Positions 39,224-52,189 of a DNA stretch of 64,000 nucleotides are shown here, in pieces. Origin of the DNA: Seriola aureovittata (taxonomy: Eukaryota; Chordata; Actinopteri; Carangiformes; Carangidae). Made by a program: the position numbers and the translations under genes. Position 1 is the first letter of the stretch. Each line of letters opens with the position of its first letter. The stretch lies in assembly GCF_021018895.1 (NCBI RefSeq), contig NC_079372.1, positions 19,263,737 through 19,327,736 on the forward strand, given 5' to 3'. Under the pieces are notes generated by a model that saw only the letters and a program-made list of their open reading frames with translations, searched no databases and was not told the origin of the DNA.

Positions 39224-39448
39224 CCAGCCTCCTGCATTGTCCTGCATGGATCTTCCTGAGCTTGATGCCCTTCTGCATGCCCTTCGCCGTCATGGCGCAC
39301 TCGCTGGAGTAGGTTTCGCCGTCGCTGGCACACAGAGGCTCGCTCCCCGGAGGGCACGACTCCGGCAGGCCGAAGATGAGGGTGTTGCGGGTGAGAGTCT
39401 CCACCCGGCACATTGTGCTCAGGCTGTTCTCGCTGTCTTTACACGGGT
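39224..39448 (-). CDS. agrn: agrin exon: atypical follistatin-like domain FS3
   Basis: This 225-base exon (75 codons, phase 1-1) encodes the third module. It is atypical: only six cysteines are present instead of ten, and the Kazal core reads LCASDGETYSSEC rather than the usual VCGSDG. The N-terminal half, starting DPCKDSENSLSTMC, lacks the EGF-like cysteine pattern. As I recall it, FS3 of mammalian agrin has the same reduced set, so this looks like a conserved property of agrin and not local decay. The acceptor is tctccgcag and the donor GTAAGG. The junction with FS2 gives GHCDPCKDS, in register with known agrins. Confidence 0.96.
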
Positions 39449-41640
39449 CTGCGGAGACACAGGCGTCGGTGAATATGTGCTGCAGTATACATATCTGCAC
39501 AGTTTGTACCACAGTTTGAGTTGGGAAACGTTTATGTTAATTAGACCCTGGGGGGATTGGACAAGAAAGCTTTATCAAAGACATCTCTGTCCAGCTTTTG
39601 ATCCTCTGTGGAAATACTGAACAACAATACGTTGGCAAAAGAAAAAAGACAGTACATATGTAACAGGACATGATGTGTCCTTGCTTAATTGCTTCAGAAC
39701 TGGCAACTGTTCAATTCCTTCCAAAGTAAAGTTCTGTTAGCTCTGGTGAGCCAGTTTGTAAATTGCAGTAAACAACAATATACCTGTAATGTGATTTTCA
39801 GGCCAAATCATCATCTCAGTATAAGCTGAATGCATTAACTGTTGTTTGTTTGACAATATGGGAGAGGAGAGGAGAGGAGAGGGGAGGAGAGGAGAGGACA
39901 GACGACACTAAGGAATGGGGAGAGGAGAAGACGAGACATGATCCTCCATCACTGCTGCTCCGAAGATATTATCAGTAGCCGAGCAGCTGAGAGCAGCTCA
40001 GACTGGGACCTTGGATATGAAGGGGAGACAAGGAAATGGATGAAGAGACTGTCGGTTTGATTTGCTCCCTGGCACCTCCCTCCTTCCAGGGGAGCGTCGG
40101 TCTGGCACGCTCGGCCCTATCAGTCCGTGATCATAATGGAATTGGTTTGCGGATGTGTGGGACGGGGGTGTTACTCCTTGAAACAGGAGCCCAGACTTTA
40201 TCCTCTGTGCCATGCTTTCAGCATGCGGGAAGACAAAGGATTTATGTAGCACTGTGACATATTAAATCACTGCCAAACTGCCGGCGAGTCATTCAAATCA
40301 CACCAAGGATGAAACACCCTATCATCGGGAACGGAGTTGAAAGGAAGAGAAAGAAAATGAGAAAGAGAGAATGAGAGGAAATGGTTTCCAAAGACCTCTG
40401 GCAGGCATACAAAGAGCAACAATGCGGGGCCATGAAATGGGACAGAGCGGTTTGACTGTGGAGGGCCGGGAGGCGGAGCGGCCGCGGCCAGCTCTGGCCA
40501 GGCCTCGGACTGTTTTCTATCAGCACAATGCAAATGCTTGCAGAGACCAGCAACCGAGCAAACAGGGTTGTTTTTTTTTTTTATCGTAATGCATGCGGTG
40601 CCTCTGCATAAGGCAGTGCCTCACCTGCCAGCCAGACCATTATCTGTGAGCAAGACCATTACCTCCCATTAACTGAGAAGAACAGGATCCACGCTTTCCT
40701 CTAGCTGAGCAAGTAGGGTAATTACAAAAAGAATGGCCTGTTTGCTGCCAAAACTAGCAGTGCGGATAAATCAGCTGCATTTTGTCTGGCTAGGGCCACG
40801 AACTTGAAATAGCCATGGCTTCAGATGAAATGGCTGCAGGAAGATTTAGAGGCCCATCAGGACGGACTGGTCCCTTGAGCTTCGGCCCTCCCCACGGAGG
40901 ACAGGGTAACTCGGGTCACTTTGGCCGACTCAGGCTGGATTTATACGACCAACCTTCCACCAGCAGAGCTGCACATCCATCTCTCATTGCCCACCACCCT
41001 ACTATGTCTCCCGGAGGCTCTGGCTGCTAAGAGACAGAGTTAGTGCCTGCTGTTCTTTCCCTCCCTTTGGCTCGCTGCAAAGAAGAAAAAAAAAAAACAA
41101 CAAAAAAAACACCCTCAAAGTTGAGAGCACTGGGAATTAGCAACCATCGCCTAATGATAACGAGGATGAGCAAAAAAGCTGGGTCCAACAAAATCTAGAC
41201 CCACTTAGAAGAAAACAATGATTCACACTGCAGGAGAACTGGTGTAAAGCAAAGCAACCTGAATGAAAAATGAGACTCAGCAGAGGTGAGGAGGAAGTTA
41301 GAGAGGTACGTGAGGGAGACAGAATACAAGTGAGAGGTAGTAAATAGAGAGAAGAAAAGAAAAGAAGAGGAGCAGAGAGCGTGGAGGACAAAGAAAAGTT
41401 TGAAGCTTTCCCATAGTCAATTTATCATATAAGTTATTTATCAGGCAAAATGACAAAAAAAATTGCTGCTTTCAAATGTTTCTGCTTTTACCTTGTATCA
41501 CTGCAAATATCACATCAGACAAATTTGAAGACGATATCTTGGGCTCCGAAAAATCATGATGGGCACTGGACACTTAAGACTAGATTAACTGATCAATGAT
41601 AAAAAAAACAATACATGGAGGAGAGAGAGCGGTATCTCAC
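39449..41640 (-). other. agrn: agrin intron FS2-FS3 (2.2 kb)
   Basis: Contains an (AGAGG)n minisatellite and two homopolymer runs. No gene recognised. Confidence 0.8.
39861..39898. repeat. (GAGAG/GGAGA)n pentanucleotide array
   Basis: Seven or so tandem AGAGG-type units with one G expansion. Confidence 0.92.
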
Positions 41641-41865
41641 CACAGTGCCCTTGGTATTGCACACGGATGTTCTTCTGGTTCTTGCAGGCGTGCTGATGGA
41701 GCTCGCACTCGTTGCGGTAGTCCTCTCCGTCGCTGCCACACACCGTCTCCTCGGCCTTGCCCTCGCAGCCCAGGGGGCACATGCATTTAGAAGACAAGCC
41801 GTCCGACGACTGGACGCAGGTGCTGCCGTAGCTGCAGGTCACCTCAGTGCAGGGGTCCTTCAGAG
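41641..41865 (-). CDS. agrn: agrin exon: follistatin-like domain FS2
   Basis: This 225-base exon (75 codons, phase 1-1) encodes a ten-cysteine follistatin module. The EGF-like half begins KDPCTEVTCSYGSTC and the Kazal half contains VCGSDGEDYRNECEL. The acceptor is cctgtccccgcag and the donor GTGAGA. Joined to FS1, the junction codon is Ser, giving GPCSALKDPC, which matches the spacing between FS1 and FS2 in vertebrate agrin. An out-of-frame plus-strand ORF covers the same bases and is a shadow of this exon. Confidence 0.97.
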
Positions 41866-42283
41866 CTGCGGGGACAGGGAGCGGACATGAAAACAAAATT
41901 TATTAGTCAAATAAAAAACAAAAAAACAGGAGTTATTACACTGAAGAGTGCACCTGTCAACCAGCTGTACTCCAGGACACTCACTGCTGCTGTTTCGTGG
42001 AGTGCATCATGTATGACAGGCCATGTTATTTGAGAGGCTGCCGGTGCTCTTTTGGAAGCCCGGCGCAGTTATTGTGGGTTTGAAGAACTACTTGACACCC
42101 CTGGGTAAGGACGCACTGTCACAGCTGTCTACTCGTACAAACAAGTTGTGTTTCATTTCGCAGCGTCGAGCGAATTGAATTAGGAGCTTTACATTCATAA
42201 CACATTCGCTCTTGCTATGCTCGAGCATGCTTTAATCGCCACGGCTGAAAAGCGACCGTCTGAATATTTACTTTTCTACAAAT

Positions 42284-42288
<5 letters not shown>

Positions 42289-42318
<30 letters not shown>
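42289..42318. repeat. (GA)n microsatellite
   Basis: About 15 GA units followed by G-rich sequence. Confidence 0.93.
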
Positions 42319-42321
<3 letters not shown>

Positions 42322-44868
42322 AGGGGAGAAGGGAGAGAGGTATTACCCCCCGAGGTCTTTGTTTCCACCCTAATTAAACATCGTGCCACTTGTCTCTGAG
42401 TGACTCATTCCAATGATAGGAGAGGGTGCAACTTTTAATTTCGCCTGTGTTCGCCGCCGATGGGGTGCGGGGGGGCTTTTCTCGGGTTTCATATGCTCGA
42501 CAAAAGGTGGCCATCAGATTACAATCGCCGTCATCCTGCAGCATGATACATATTTATGACTGTCATGGACAAACATGGTCTCCCATGAGAGAGAAGCCGC
42601 GCGTCGGCGGCCCTCTCATTTCCTAAGCCGCAACTGTTCGAATAGATATTTACCCATGTTTGATATTATTCTCTCTTTTGTTACAACAAACATCAGTGAA
42701 TTTAATTTAAAGGGGAGTGCATATATTGAATTTTAAATTCTTTGCTGTGCATTTTGTTTAGTTTTTTCTTTCTTTTCTTTCTAGTTATGAAGGAAACCGT
42801 GTGTGCTCAGATTTTTTTTTTTGTGTGTTGTTTTTTTGTTGACACCTGCCTTCAGGATGGTATGGCGCTGGCTTCCTTGTTAATAAGAGACTGGAATGTG
42901 TGCAGAAATATATTATGGATGTGTAAGGAGACAGGAGTGCTACGAGGAGTGCTCTTGATCAAAGGATATGCCCCCACCTCGCTTTCCTCGTCTTCATGGC
43001 GCATTTCCCCCCTTTTCTTTTCCCACTCTCTCCTGTCAAGTCCTTTTGAGGTTTGGTGCGTTCGACTCGTTAACGAACACTTTTTTTTTTTTCATTTTAT
43101 ATTTGTGCTGTACTGCAGCAGCAACTTTGAAACTGACTCTAGACCTAATTAATGACAGACACCTCAAAAGCAACTTGGAAATAAAGTACTAAAATTACAG
43201 CTGGAACTGAAGGAGACTGACGCAAAAGCGACTCGCTGAAATCAGAAGTCATTGTGAGCCATCGATGGCGGTTTAATGGCAGCCAACGTGGACCAGAGAA
43301 TGATTGTGACACTTGGCCTCTAATTTGTGTCTAATCATATGAACAATGAGACACTGATGACCTGTGGGAAACAGCGCTGCAGTAACGACCTTGTTGTCTC
43401 TCCCGGAGCAGGTAAAAGGTCACAGCGGCAGCAATTACACACGAGTTACACTCACTACACAATCTAGACTTTACAAAACACTTCGGGCTTTTTCTTGTTA
43501 TGTAGCATTTACTAACCTAGAAATAACCTTCACAGCCTCAGTGTTTTGATCCACCTGCTGTTGGGAGTGGGAGGAGGAGGAGGAGGTATATGTCCTGACA
43601 AGAAGAAGCACCTTGTCAAGGCGCTTACACTCTCTGTAAAATGGTGGTTGTTAAGGTGGAGGCGGCAGTCACAGCTACTCAAGAGGAAGAGGAGGATGAG
43701 GGAGAGGCCCAGTGATCCACCTCGCCTGCAGAGAGGGGCCCCTGTTTGCTTTGTGACAGTAAACAGCATCCTCCTCACACTTCTTGATCTCATTAAATAA
43801 TAGCCAGGCCTTTCTCTCTTTCTCTCTCTTTCTCTCTCTCTACCAAACCTTCGTTTCCTCTGAGTGAAGCTGGAGTGTTGACAGGCAAAGGGGGGGTGGT
43901 GGCGACAGTCGGGGGCATGAGAGCTAGGTAGAATAGGAAGCGGAGGTGGGGGCTCTTGATTTGAATACTAACAGGGGCCGATTTGGATACAAAGCGCAGC
44001 CTCGATGGGGTGTTAGTGCAGATAAACCTCCCTTCTCAGACTCAGACAAGCAGGCAAATTGCCTGGGCGAATGTGATCGGTGTAACAAGCGCACATTGAA
44101 AAAAAAAGAAAAATTAAAAAAAAAAGAAGAGAGGAAAAAAACAGGCTCAGCACACAGCAAACTTCAGGCAGTTGTGCTTATATTTTCTCATTATTATCAT
44201 GTGAAAAGTGGCACAAAAAAAAAAATGAGAAAGTGAGAAGCTGAAAAAGTCTGCAGAGCTGGCTTCACTAAATTAGAATGATCCTCGCTGCCAATTAGAT
44301 CAGTCTCCCTCGCTGGAGTAAAGCTCAGCGAGGTTTCGACTGCAAGGATAATGAGAAGAAAAAGACAGATCAGGATACAGATAGACAGAGAGATAAAGAC
44401 ACCAAGTGACACTGAAGCAACGGTATTCCAGCACAAACAGAGAGATGACATCTCTAGGTTGTGACAAGGGAAGGGAGAGGACACCCCAAAGGACAGCCAG
44501 CACCCTACGGCCCAATTAGAAGAGTATTCCTCTTACGTTTATTTCATGTACGTTCAAAAAGACTTTTACTGTTGATTTATGTACATTTAAAATACTGCGT
44601 TTTCTAAAATCCTGCTATTTTTGGACTCGTTTTGGATTTGTTCCTGTCAGTCCATCGCAGCTGGACCTGGATTTGATTGCTTCTTTGCACCGAACGATTG
44701 CTCTAATTCTTCTAATAACAGGCATGCAGCATTTGAATGGACACACCTAGTGGAATATCTCCACTCAGCAGGTTTCGCTTCATTTGAATCGGAGAGGAGG
44801 CATTGTCTGCCAATCGGGGATGTATTGTGACTGCACTACCCGCATGTGTGTCTGTGCCAATTCCCGAA

Positions 44869-44893
44869 CACACACACAGAACACACACACACA

Positions 44894-44924
<31 letters not shown>

Positions 44925-44928
44925 CACG
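44869..44928. repeat. interrupted (CA)n microsatellite
   Basis: Three CA blocks separated by short interruptions. Confidence 0.95.
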
Positions 44929-46089
44929 AACATGTCAGCAAATTAGGCTTTAACTCTGGGTTCAATCTGGGGTCAGACTGCGACAGAAATCAGTCTGGCT
45001 GTTATGTGCTGTGCTGTAGCTGCAGAGGTAAGATGGATACTAGCAAGCAGCTGATTAGCAGTGCTTACTCTTATGTGAGTTCAGACTGAAGGCAAAAGGC
45101 AAAGCTGAAGGCAGAGTGACTGCAGATAAAAATCAATGCAAAGTGAGCGGGTTCGTGAATGTGCAGAGACAAGGAGGAAGTGAGAAGCATCTGGAGGAGA
45201 AATAATCAAAAGAATAGGATTTGGTTCCGTCGCCCAGTCAAAGGACGAGCTAACAAACACAAGAACAGGCACACTCCACACAGACGTGCTAACTAGCTAC
45301 AGCTAACATCTTTATAGTTCAGAGCTATATTGTCTGTCGAGGCAAATAAACCTGCAAAAAATAAAACACTGCAGCAGTCAAATTCACAAAATTCACTCGG
45401 CTCTAAATGTGAACAGTCAGTCTTCCACACACAGCTCAGTAGATTCAAAACTAAATGACTTTCTCAACTCTATTTGAGCTGAAGATATGACTTCTGTAGA
45501 AAAAAATAAAAAATAAAGTTTTGTGCCAACAACTCTGATTCACTTCAATCTCATTTTGCGTTTATGTTTTTCCTGGATGCATAAAAATGCAATGTTTATC
45601 ATCAAATGTTTCGAATGCATACATTTTCGATAAAACTACATTTATTCACGTATCAGAAAATATGTGAAAACTGTAAAGGAAATAACATCTCCAGCTGCGT
45701 GGCTCGGTGCAGAGCTGCTGGAGTGTTAGTGGTGGTTTAATTATGTGAGGTCTCTTTTTATTGAGTATTTATTTGACATCAGACTTGTGAAAACTGAAAA
45801 GTACCTTTCGGCACAATACTGAAGAGCAGGTGATGAAGGCTGGGGGGGGTTTGTCTCTCTGAAAAGTGGGGCAGAGGGGTTTTTGAGGATGGGGGATTAC
45901 AGTGATCCTCTCACCTCTCATCTCTCCCCCTGGCAGCGAGCAGGCAGCCAGGCAGGTGGGGAACTCTGCTGCTCTCTGATCCACTGTTTTGAGCTGTAGT
46001 TTATTAATGCTTCATTAGGGACAGGGAGCTGTCAGCGTCATGCTGGCTTTACCTGATGCCCTGCCACCACAGCACCAGCAGCAGCCCAG

Positions 46090-46152
<63 letters not shown>
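46090..46152. repeat. (TG)31 microsatellite
   Basis: Perfect TG array. Confidence 0.97.
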
Positions 46153-46153
<1 letters not shown>

Positions 46154-46259
46154 AGATTGTGCGTGTTCATATATGCCAGTGCACGTTTACAGGCAGCCAC
46201 GGAGTTCAGATAAGTCTGCAAGTGAGTTTGTGATATATATGCATGTGTATCTGTGCATG

Positions 46260-46440
46260 CATGCGTGTGTGTGCGTGTGTGTGTGTGTGGGGCGCTTCCT
46301 GTTGTGCTGGTAGTGATAAGGGAGGGAGCAGGGGGTTAGAGCTAATCAAATGCAATGATGCGAGGTGGGGGGACTTGGCGGTGTGTGTTCTAATCAAGAA
46401 CCCCCCCTCCACACACACACACGCACACACACACACACAA
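46260..46440. repeat. short TG array and inverted CA array
   Basis: A TG/CG-rich run at about 46264-46290 and a CA run at about 46411-46438 flank 120 bases of unique sequence. Confidence 0.85.
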
Positions 46441-46582
46441 CACCAGCAGATAAGGAAAGAGAAAGAGAGAAAATGTGACAGAGGCAGGAAAACAGCAATG
46501 AGGGGGTTGAGTTAAACTGTCGTTTGAGAAAATACAGCGAGGAAGAAGAAACATACAAAAGAAAGTGTTCAGACATTTACAG

Positions 46583-46640
46583 TAAAGGAATAGTTCAACA
46601 AGCTGTTTCCGCTTCTTTTCTTAATTCAACTATTCCTTTA
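46583..46640. repeat. short inverted-repeat element (MITE-like)
   Basis: Arms at 46583-46598 and 46625-46640 are 16 bases with one mismatch; the left arm reads taaaggaatagttcaa. The phrase 'aaaggaatagttca' begins a repeat seen widely in percomorph fish, so this may be a short internal-deletion copy or two remnants. Confidence 0.5.
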
Positions 46641-49423
46641 AAGGCAGTTCTCCTCCGTATCATGAATCCATGCTGATCCAACCTACGGCAGCTAGCCGTG
46701 TTTGCCATCTACCGTACTGTGTTTACTTCATGTCATTTAGGTTTCTGTGTGTGAAAATGAAAAAATATATGTGATTGCCCTCAAAAAGGAAAGAGACAAA
46801 CAAGCAAGGAGAGAGAGGGGCGATATGGAGAAGTGTGTAGAAGTGCGATAAGAGAGAGGGCCAGAATAGGAGCGAGGAAAAGGCAAGAGCGGGAAAATAA
46901 ACAAGGTTAACGGACAAGATCAATAAAAACGGAGATCGAAGAACTAAATATGGATGAAAGTGTGCAGCCAGATACCCGGACCAAGTGATGATGAGCAGGA
47001 GGCAGAGACTGAGGGAAGGCCAAAGGATTAACAGTCCTACACACCTCTCCAACACACACACAAGCACGCACACACACACCCACACACACTCTTCACTTTC
47101 TCTACTGTGAGGCCAATTGCTGGAAGATGATTCTCTGTGTTTGATGTAGTTCTTCAAAGAGCTCCATAGAACTGCAGCTGTTGCTCTCCTTTACACGCCT
47201 TGCTGTTTTACCCTTGAGAATGGAAAATGAACCGTGAAAAGCCCTCATCATACTCCAGTCTGCCGGCCACACACTCACAGCCAAGTAGATGCTGTGTGAG
47301 TGTACGTTGGACGAGAGGGTTTGCCTGGACAGATTTTAGCCCGCTTCATTTTGGAAGACGATGACACCGTCCAACCTGACGAAATAAAATATGTTTTTTT
47401 ACGAAAAATTTAAATGACAGATGACAAAATGCTAAAAAAAACGCTGTAAGGTTTCATGATTCCAAAAGAGTCCAATTTGTCTCATAGCTGTCATTTTCCA
47501 GTGGCATAGCTCACGCTTGAAAGACGCAGTGAAGCGCAGGTGGGGCGGTGAAATGACTACACACGGTCCCATCTATTCTGCTGAGTGGCAGAAAGAAGGC
47601 AGGGCGGGATTAAAACGTCTGGATGTGGCATTTATGACAAACACAGACGGAGATGTACAGGTCTTTCATGGGACAGCGCATGAGCTCAAAGAAATCCTGA
47701 AAGAGAATCTCTGGCTCTTTAGTTGCTAAATGCGCCATCATGCTCAGCGGCTACTCGCTAACTTAATTGCTGAGTAGGTAGTGAACAGTAGGTTTATCTG
47801 GGGCTTTTTACAAACTACAAACAGCTGCTGAAATGTATTGGATAAATGTGCTAAGAGTGAACCACAAACTAAAGCTGTAGGCTGTAAAAAATAAAGAGGA
47901 AAGATGCTGCATCACAAGGAGATAAGGGGGAATAATTCAGATGATAATTATTTGTGGGTTTGTTAATACAAGCATTAGTCCTTTGGTGTTACATGTGATC
48001 CATTGCAATATAAAAATATTGATTAACGCAGCTTTAAAATAAATCTCAGTGCCAAGACAACAAGAGAAGACCACAGCGTGTACACCTCTGGCGGATGTGA
48101 TCATGATGCATTTCACTGAACACAGTCCAGGGTTTGGAGGATTCTTGTGTGTGACAACAAAGCTGTGATGATGACCACCCCGTTGGAAAAGACATAATCC
48201 TGGGTTTATGTATTTAGGCCACGCCAGAGAGGTGTCTCAGTGTCTCGCTAAAGGACTCCGTGGATGGATACACATCACGCGTCAGACCATCCACACGCTT
48301 CAAGTGTTACATCTCACTTTGTTTCAGACCTGTAATCCATATGAGCGAGCTAAGAGAGATAAAGGATAAGACGAAAAGACAGACAACACTAACTGATGGA
48401 CGGTCTCTTTAACCTCGGGGCCTTCCTGTCACCTTAATGGCCCACGGGATCAAGTCAGTATTACCTATTGAAAAAGTGTCAGTGCTTATACCATGAGCTG
48501 TGTCTCTCGGATTAACGGTGAGGCCTTTTTCGAAAGCAACAAAGACCTTCGTGCCGAAATAAGTCTGGGAGCGCAGTCGGAGATGCTATTAACTGCTTGT
48601 TTGTTTACCTTTTTAAGGCCGGGATCGCACAGTCAATAATGCATTATGGTGCTTTAAATGGTTGAGTTCTACACCAGGCAAGCCTTAATCAAATGCAGTG
48701 ATATGAAAGTCATTAGACCCAGTTAGCAGATTTAGCATTGCAGCAAACACTTACACCACAGCTATGGTTCACTGATGTAATGTTTTCATCACAAAAACTT
48801 CACTGAACAGGAGAAATTACTTTAGTGTACGTGATAATTTAAAAGCCAAATAAATCCAATGTGTAAAAAAAAACACCGTCATGCCCACAGAGTGACAAAC
48901 AAAGTGACAACAGAAGGAGAAAAGTTGCTGTGTTTCAAATAAATGGACTTCCATCAGAGAGCGATGCTTTCAGAGCGTCACCCCGGCCATGGAAAGAGGT
49001 GCGGGGACTCGTGTGAGCTAAGTGGCGCATATGCCACAAGTTTCCTTTCATTTGCTCCTGATTAACGGGAGCCGGTGGTGGTGGGAAGCCAAAAAAAAAA
49101 TCAGCGCTGATGTGCAGCGAAGCGTCGGCTAATCATGCTTGGCCTTTGCCATCGACGCTTACTAATGAGTGATGGCCGCTGGGCCTCGATGTGGCTTTCT
49201 GATCTGCTACGAAGTCAGTCACAGTAGGTGTTGGTCCCACAAACATACACAGGCTTGTCTGTATGAAGGACATATCAACAGCTAAGTGCACCTAAAGTAG
49301 GAGAATTCCCACTGCTTTATCTCAGTAAACCCATGTAAATAAATAAATGTTAATCAGCTCTCTGTCTCCAACTGATATAAGAGCAATTATATTTACAGCC
49401 ATTTCATGAAAGTTGTTCTGAGG

Positions 49424-49475
49424 TCAGTAGTTTCCAACCTGGAGGGCGAGCCTAGAAAATGATTAACAGCATTTT
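49424..49475 (+). repeat. possible fragment of a fish interspersed repeat
   Basis: The phrase 'agtagtttccaacctggaggg...gatgattaaca' resembles the 'gtggttcccaacctgggggtc' repeats of teleosts. Short and diverged. Confidence 0.3.
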
Positions 49476-49902
49476 AAGAATATAAACATTCGACTATTGT
49501 CAAATCCTCATTCGTTTTTTATGATCGTTATGCTATGCTATCCTGCTACAGGATTCTAAGGACTGTCAAACGGCAGCAATGTGCGGGGAGAACACAGCAG
49601 CACATGGCGTGGCTGTAAATGGCCAGAAGCCAAAACGTTTAGTGCACTAAGTCATGACTTCTACATTTCCAGTGATTTTCGTTCGAAAAACAACATCAAT
49701 ATCAGCTTTGGAAAACTCATCAACAGAAAAAACATTTGCTTACAAATTATCTTTTGTAAGCAAATGGAGAAAATTCCACAGTAATGAGTCCTGGAGACTT
49801 AATTTAAAAAATAACAAAGATCCAGAGGATTAGAATTTAAAACTAGTGCGAAAAAGACTGAAGTGCTATTTATTAACTTCTAATTTTGTCTCTCTCTCTT
49901 TG

Positions 49903-49944
<42 letters not shown>
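49903..49944. repeat. (CA)21 microsatellite
   Basis: Perfect CA array after a short CT run. Confidence 0.96.
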
Positions 49945-49947
<3 letters not shown>

Positions 49948-50189
49948 CACACACACTTGCAATCAGATAAATCCTTCAGATCAGGCAGCCCATTTCAGCC
50001 TTGCAGTGTAGGACCCTGTTTAACATGACAACAATTTAATTTAAGGTGTTTTGATGGAGTGGGAGGGGTAGAGCGAAGCTGCAGGAGGAGCAGAGAGAAC
50101 TGACATTTATTCAGTGCAAACAGTAGATGAAAATAACTTGGATTGATTCTCCTCCTTTTCTGACGAGCATTATTACTGCAGACAAGCAC

Positions 50190-50236
50190 TGTGTGTGTGT
50201 GTGTGTGTGTATGTGTGTGTGTGTGTGTGTGTGTGT
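50190..50236. repeat. (TG)n microsatellite
   Basis: About 23 TG units with one A interruption. It is inverted relative to the CA array about 245 bases upstream. Confidence 0.96.
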
Positions 50237-51990
50237 TTCTATTATTCTAATTGTCAAGAACATTGTTAGATCTAGGAGTAAGAAAACAAACGCATTGGAG
50301 AAGAAATGGAGGGTGTCCTGCTCTGTCCTCTCAACCCTCAGAGTTAGAATGAAGTTAATGTGATCAGGTTAAACAATAGACAAACAAATTTACCATACGG
50401 TCAGCATCAGTCAAGTGATTCTGATAAACACTATAAAACAGACCCATTCAACCCACTGGGGAAACAGCATTTTCATAGTGTCTGTCTTGTGTTATTTCAC
50501 TGTGAACAGGATATTGTGTCAGGATGCACCTCAGAGAGGAAGTGCTCAAAAATGGGCAACAAGCAAAAGGCCGGGAAGACTGTTATCTCCTGGCTGTAAA
50601 AGCTTCTCACTGTGAAAATGGTTTTGGACAAAAATGTGAAGGGTTTCCAGGAAGAAACACTTAAATATGATGATTTCAGAAGCTAACATGACAGAATGAA
50701 AATAATAATGGTAACCCTTTAAATCAAATTATTATTTCTTTTTTTTCTGATGGATTTCTGATTTTGAAGGAGCTATTTGTTAAATTGACTGTTCATTGTT
50801 AAAGATTGTTAATTTATTTAATATTATATCAATAAAATATTATATGAGGTTAACTGATGGCGGACTTGCAGATGTTTTGTTGAACTGTAGTGACTAACCG
50901 CTAATGCAAACCCAACATTTTCCGCTGCTGGGGCTATTACATTAAAAGTATTCAACTGGCGAACCACAGAGTGGCTTTTATTATGGAGCAGCCACAGGAA
51001 ACACATTTTATGTCCAGCTGTGGTTAGAGCTGATACACGGTCATTTTCTGAGCTTTTTGTCAGTGGATAAGAATGAAATGCTACAGGGGAGTGAAGGAAC
51101 AAGAAAGAGCAGTCACAGCGAGCTGTTAGATGGAGAACTGCAGCCGACAAGCTGCACACCTCCAATTCCTCATCAAGATCACCAACTCTTTTCACCGTGC
51201 CCTGCTGTCAGATAAAGAAACTGACTTAAGAGAATCATTGCAAGAAAACAAAACAAAGTTAGCACGCCATTATTCTGTTATTGCTGCTTGTGGCGGCTGT
51301 TGAGCAGAGGTTATACGGTCTCATTTTAAGTTTCTGAATGAATCGTCCATTGCAAAACTGGGCACTAAACCTTTTTCCTCTTGAGCTATGTCCGAATTTA
51401 AACAGTCAAATAAAATGGCAGTAAGTAAATATAGAGCACTATGTAGTAAATGGAGAGTTTTTTCAGCTCTAATCTTAGAAATGCTTCTCGCAAGAGAATC
51501 TTCTCTACATATTTTCTCCTTGAGCATTTTTCTGTCCTGTTCCTGAGGACAACAGGCTGCTAGGTTTCTGTCCTCCCACTCAGTTAACACTCACATTCCA
51601 GCTCAAGCGTAAACAGTGTGTGTCTCATTAGATCGCTTACATGAACACCAGCATGATTCTGGGTCCCGATGACCCGGATCAATAACCACTGCACTACTTC
51701 ATTTTGGCTTCCAGACAATGGGAGCTGATTCACAAACACACACGACTACATCCATGTGGCTGAAACAGCTACAGCGCCTGGTTTTCATTCCCCCACACTG
51801 CAGGGCTGAACGCTGTGAAAGTTTAACATCTGTCTGCTCATTGGAAATCAGCCGTGGAGGAATTTACAGTCAGTCTCCCATTGAAAGCGAGGAACGTCTA
51901 AATTCCCCTCGACCGCCACAATGTGAACACAGCGTTACTCTGGGGGAGCGGCAGTCGATGTACGCTTCTTACACAAGGAGCAGGAGTAGT

Positions 51991-52018
51991 TGTGTGTGTG
52001 TGTGTGTGTGTGTGTGTG
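51991..52018. repeat. (TG)14 microsatellite
   Basis: Perfect TG array. Confidence 0.94.
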
Positions 52019-52130
52019 CACCTAAAGGTGTTGACCATGAACGTGCAATGCAGAATATAGATTCCAAAGTGATTCATGAACTCAACATGAATTAAATGAA
52101 TGAACTGTTACTGTATGGTGCATAGACCGG

Positions 52131-52133
<3 letters not shown>

Positions 52134-52188
<55 letters not shown>

Positions 52189-52189
52189 A
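52134..52189. repeat. compound (CT)n(TA)n microsatellite
   Basis: About 17 CT units run directly into about 10 TA units. Confidence 0.95.

Noticed and set aside
46723..47157. 144-residue minus-strand open frame rich in Leu and Ser
   Set aside because: It includes a CA-repeat-derived segment, has no recognisable domain, and lies in the middle of a large intron. Composition explains its length.
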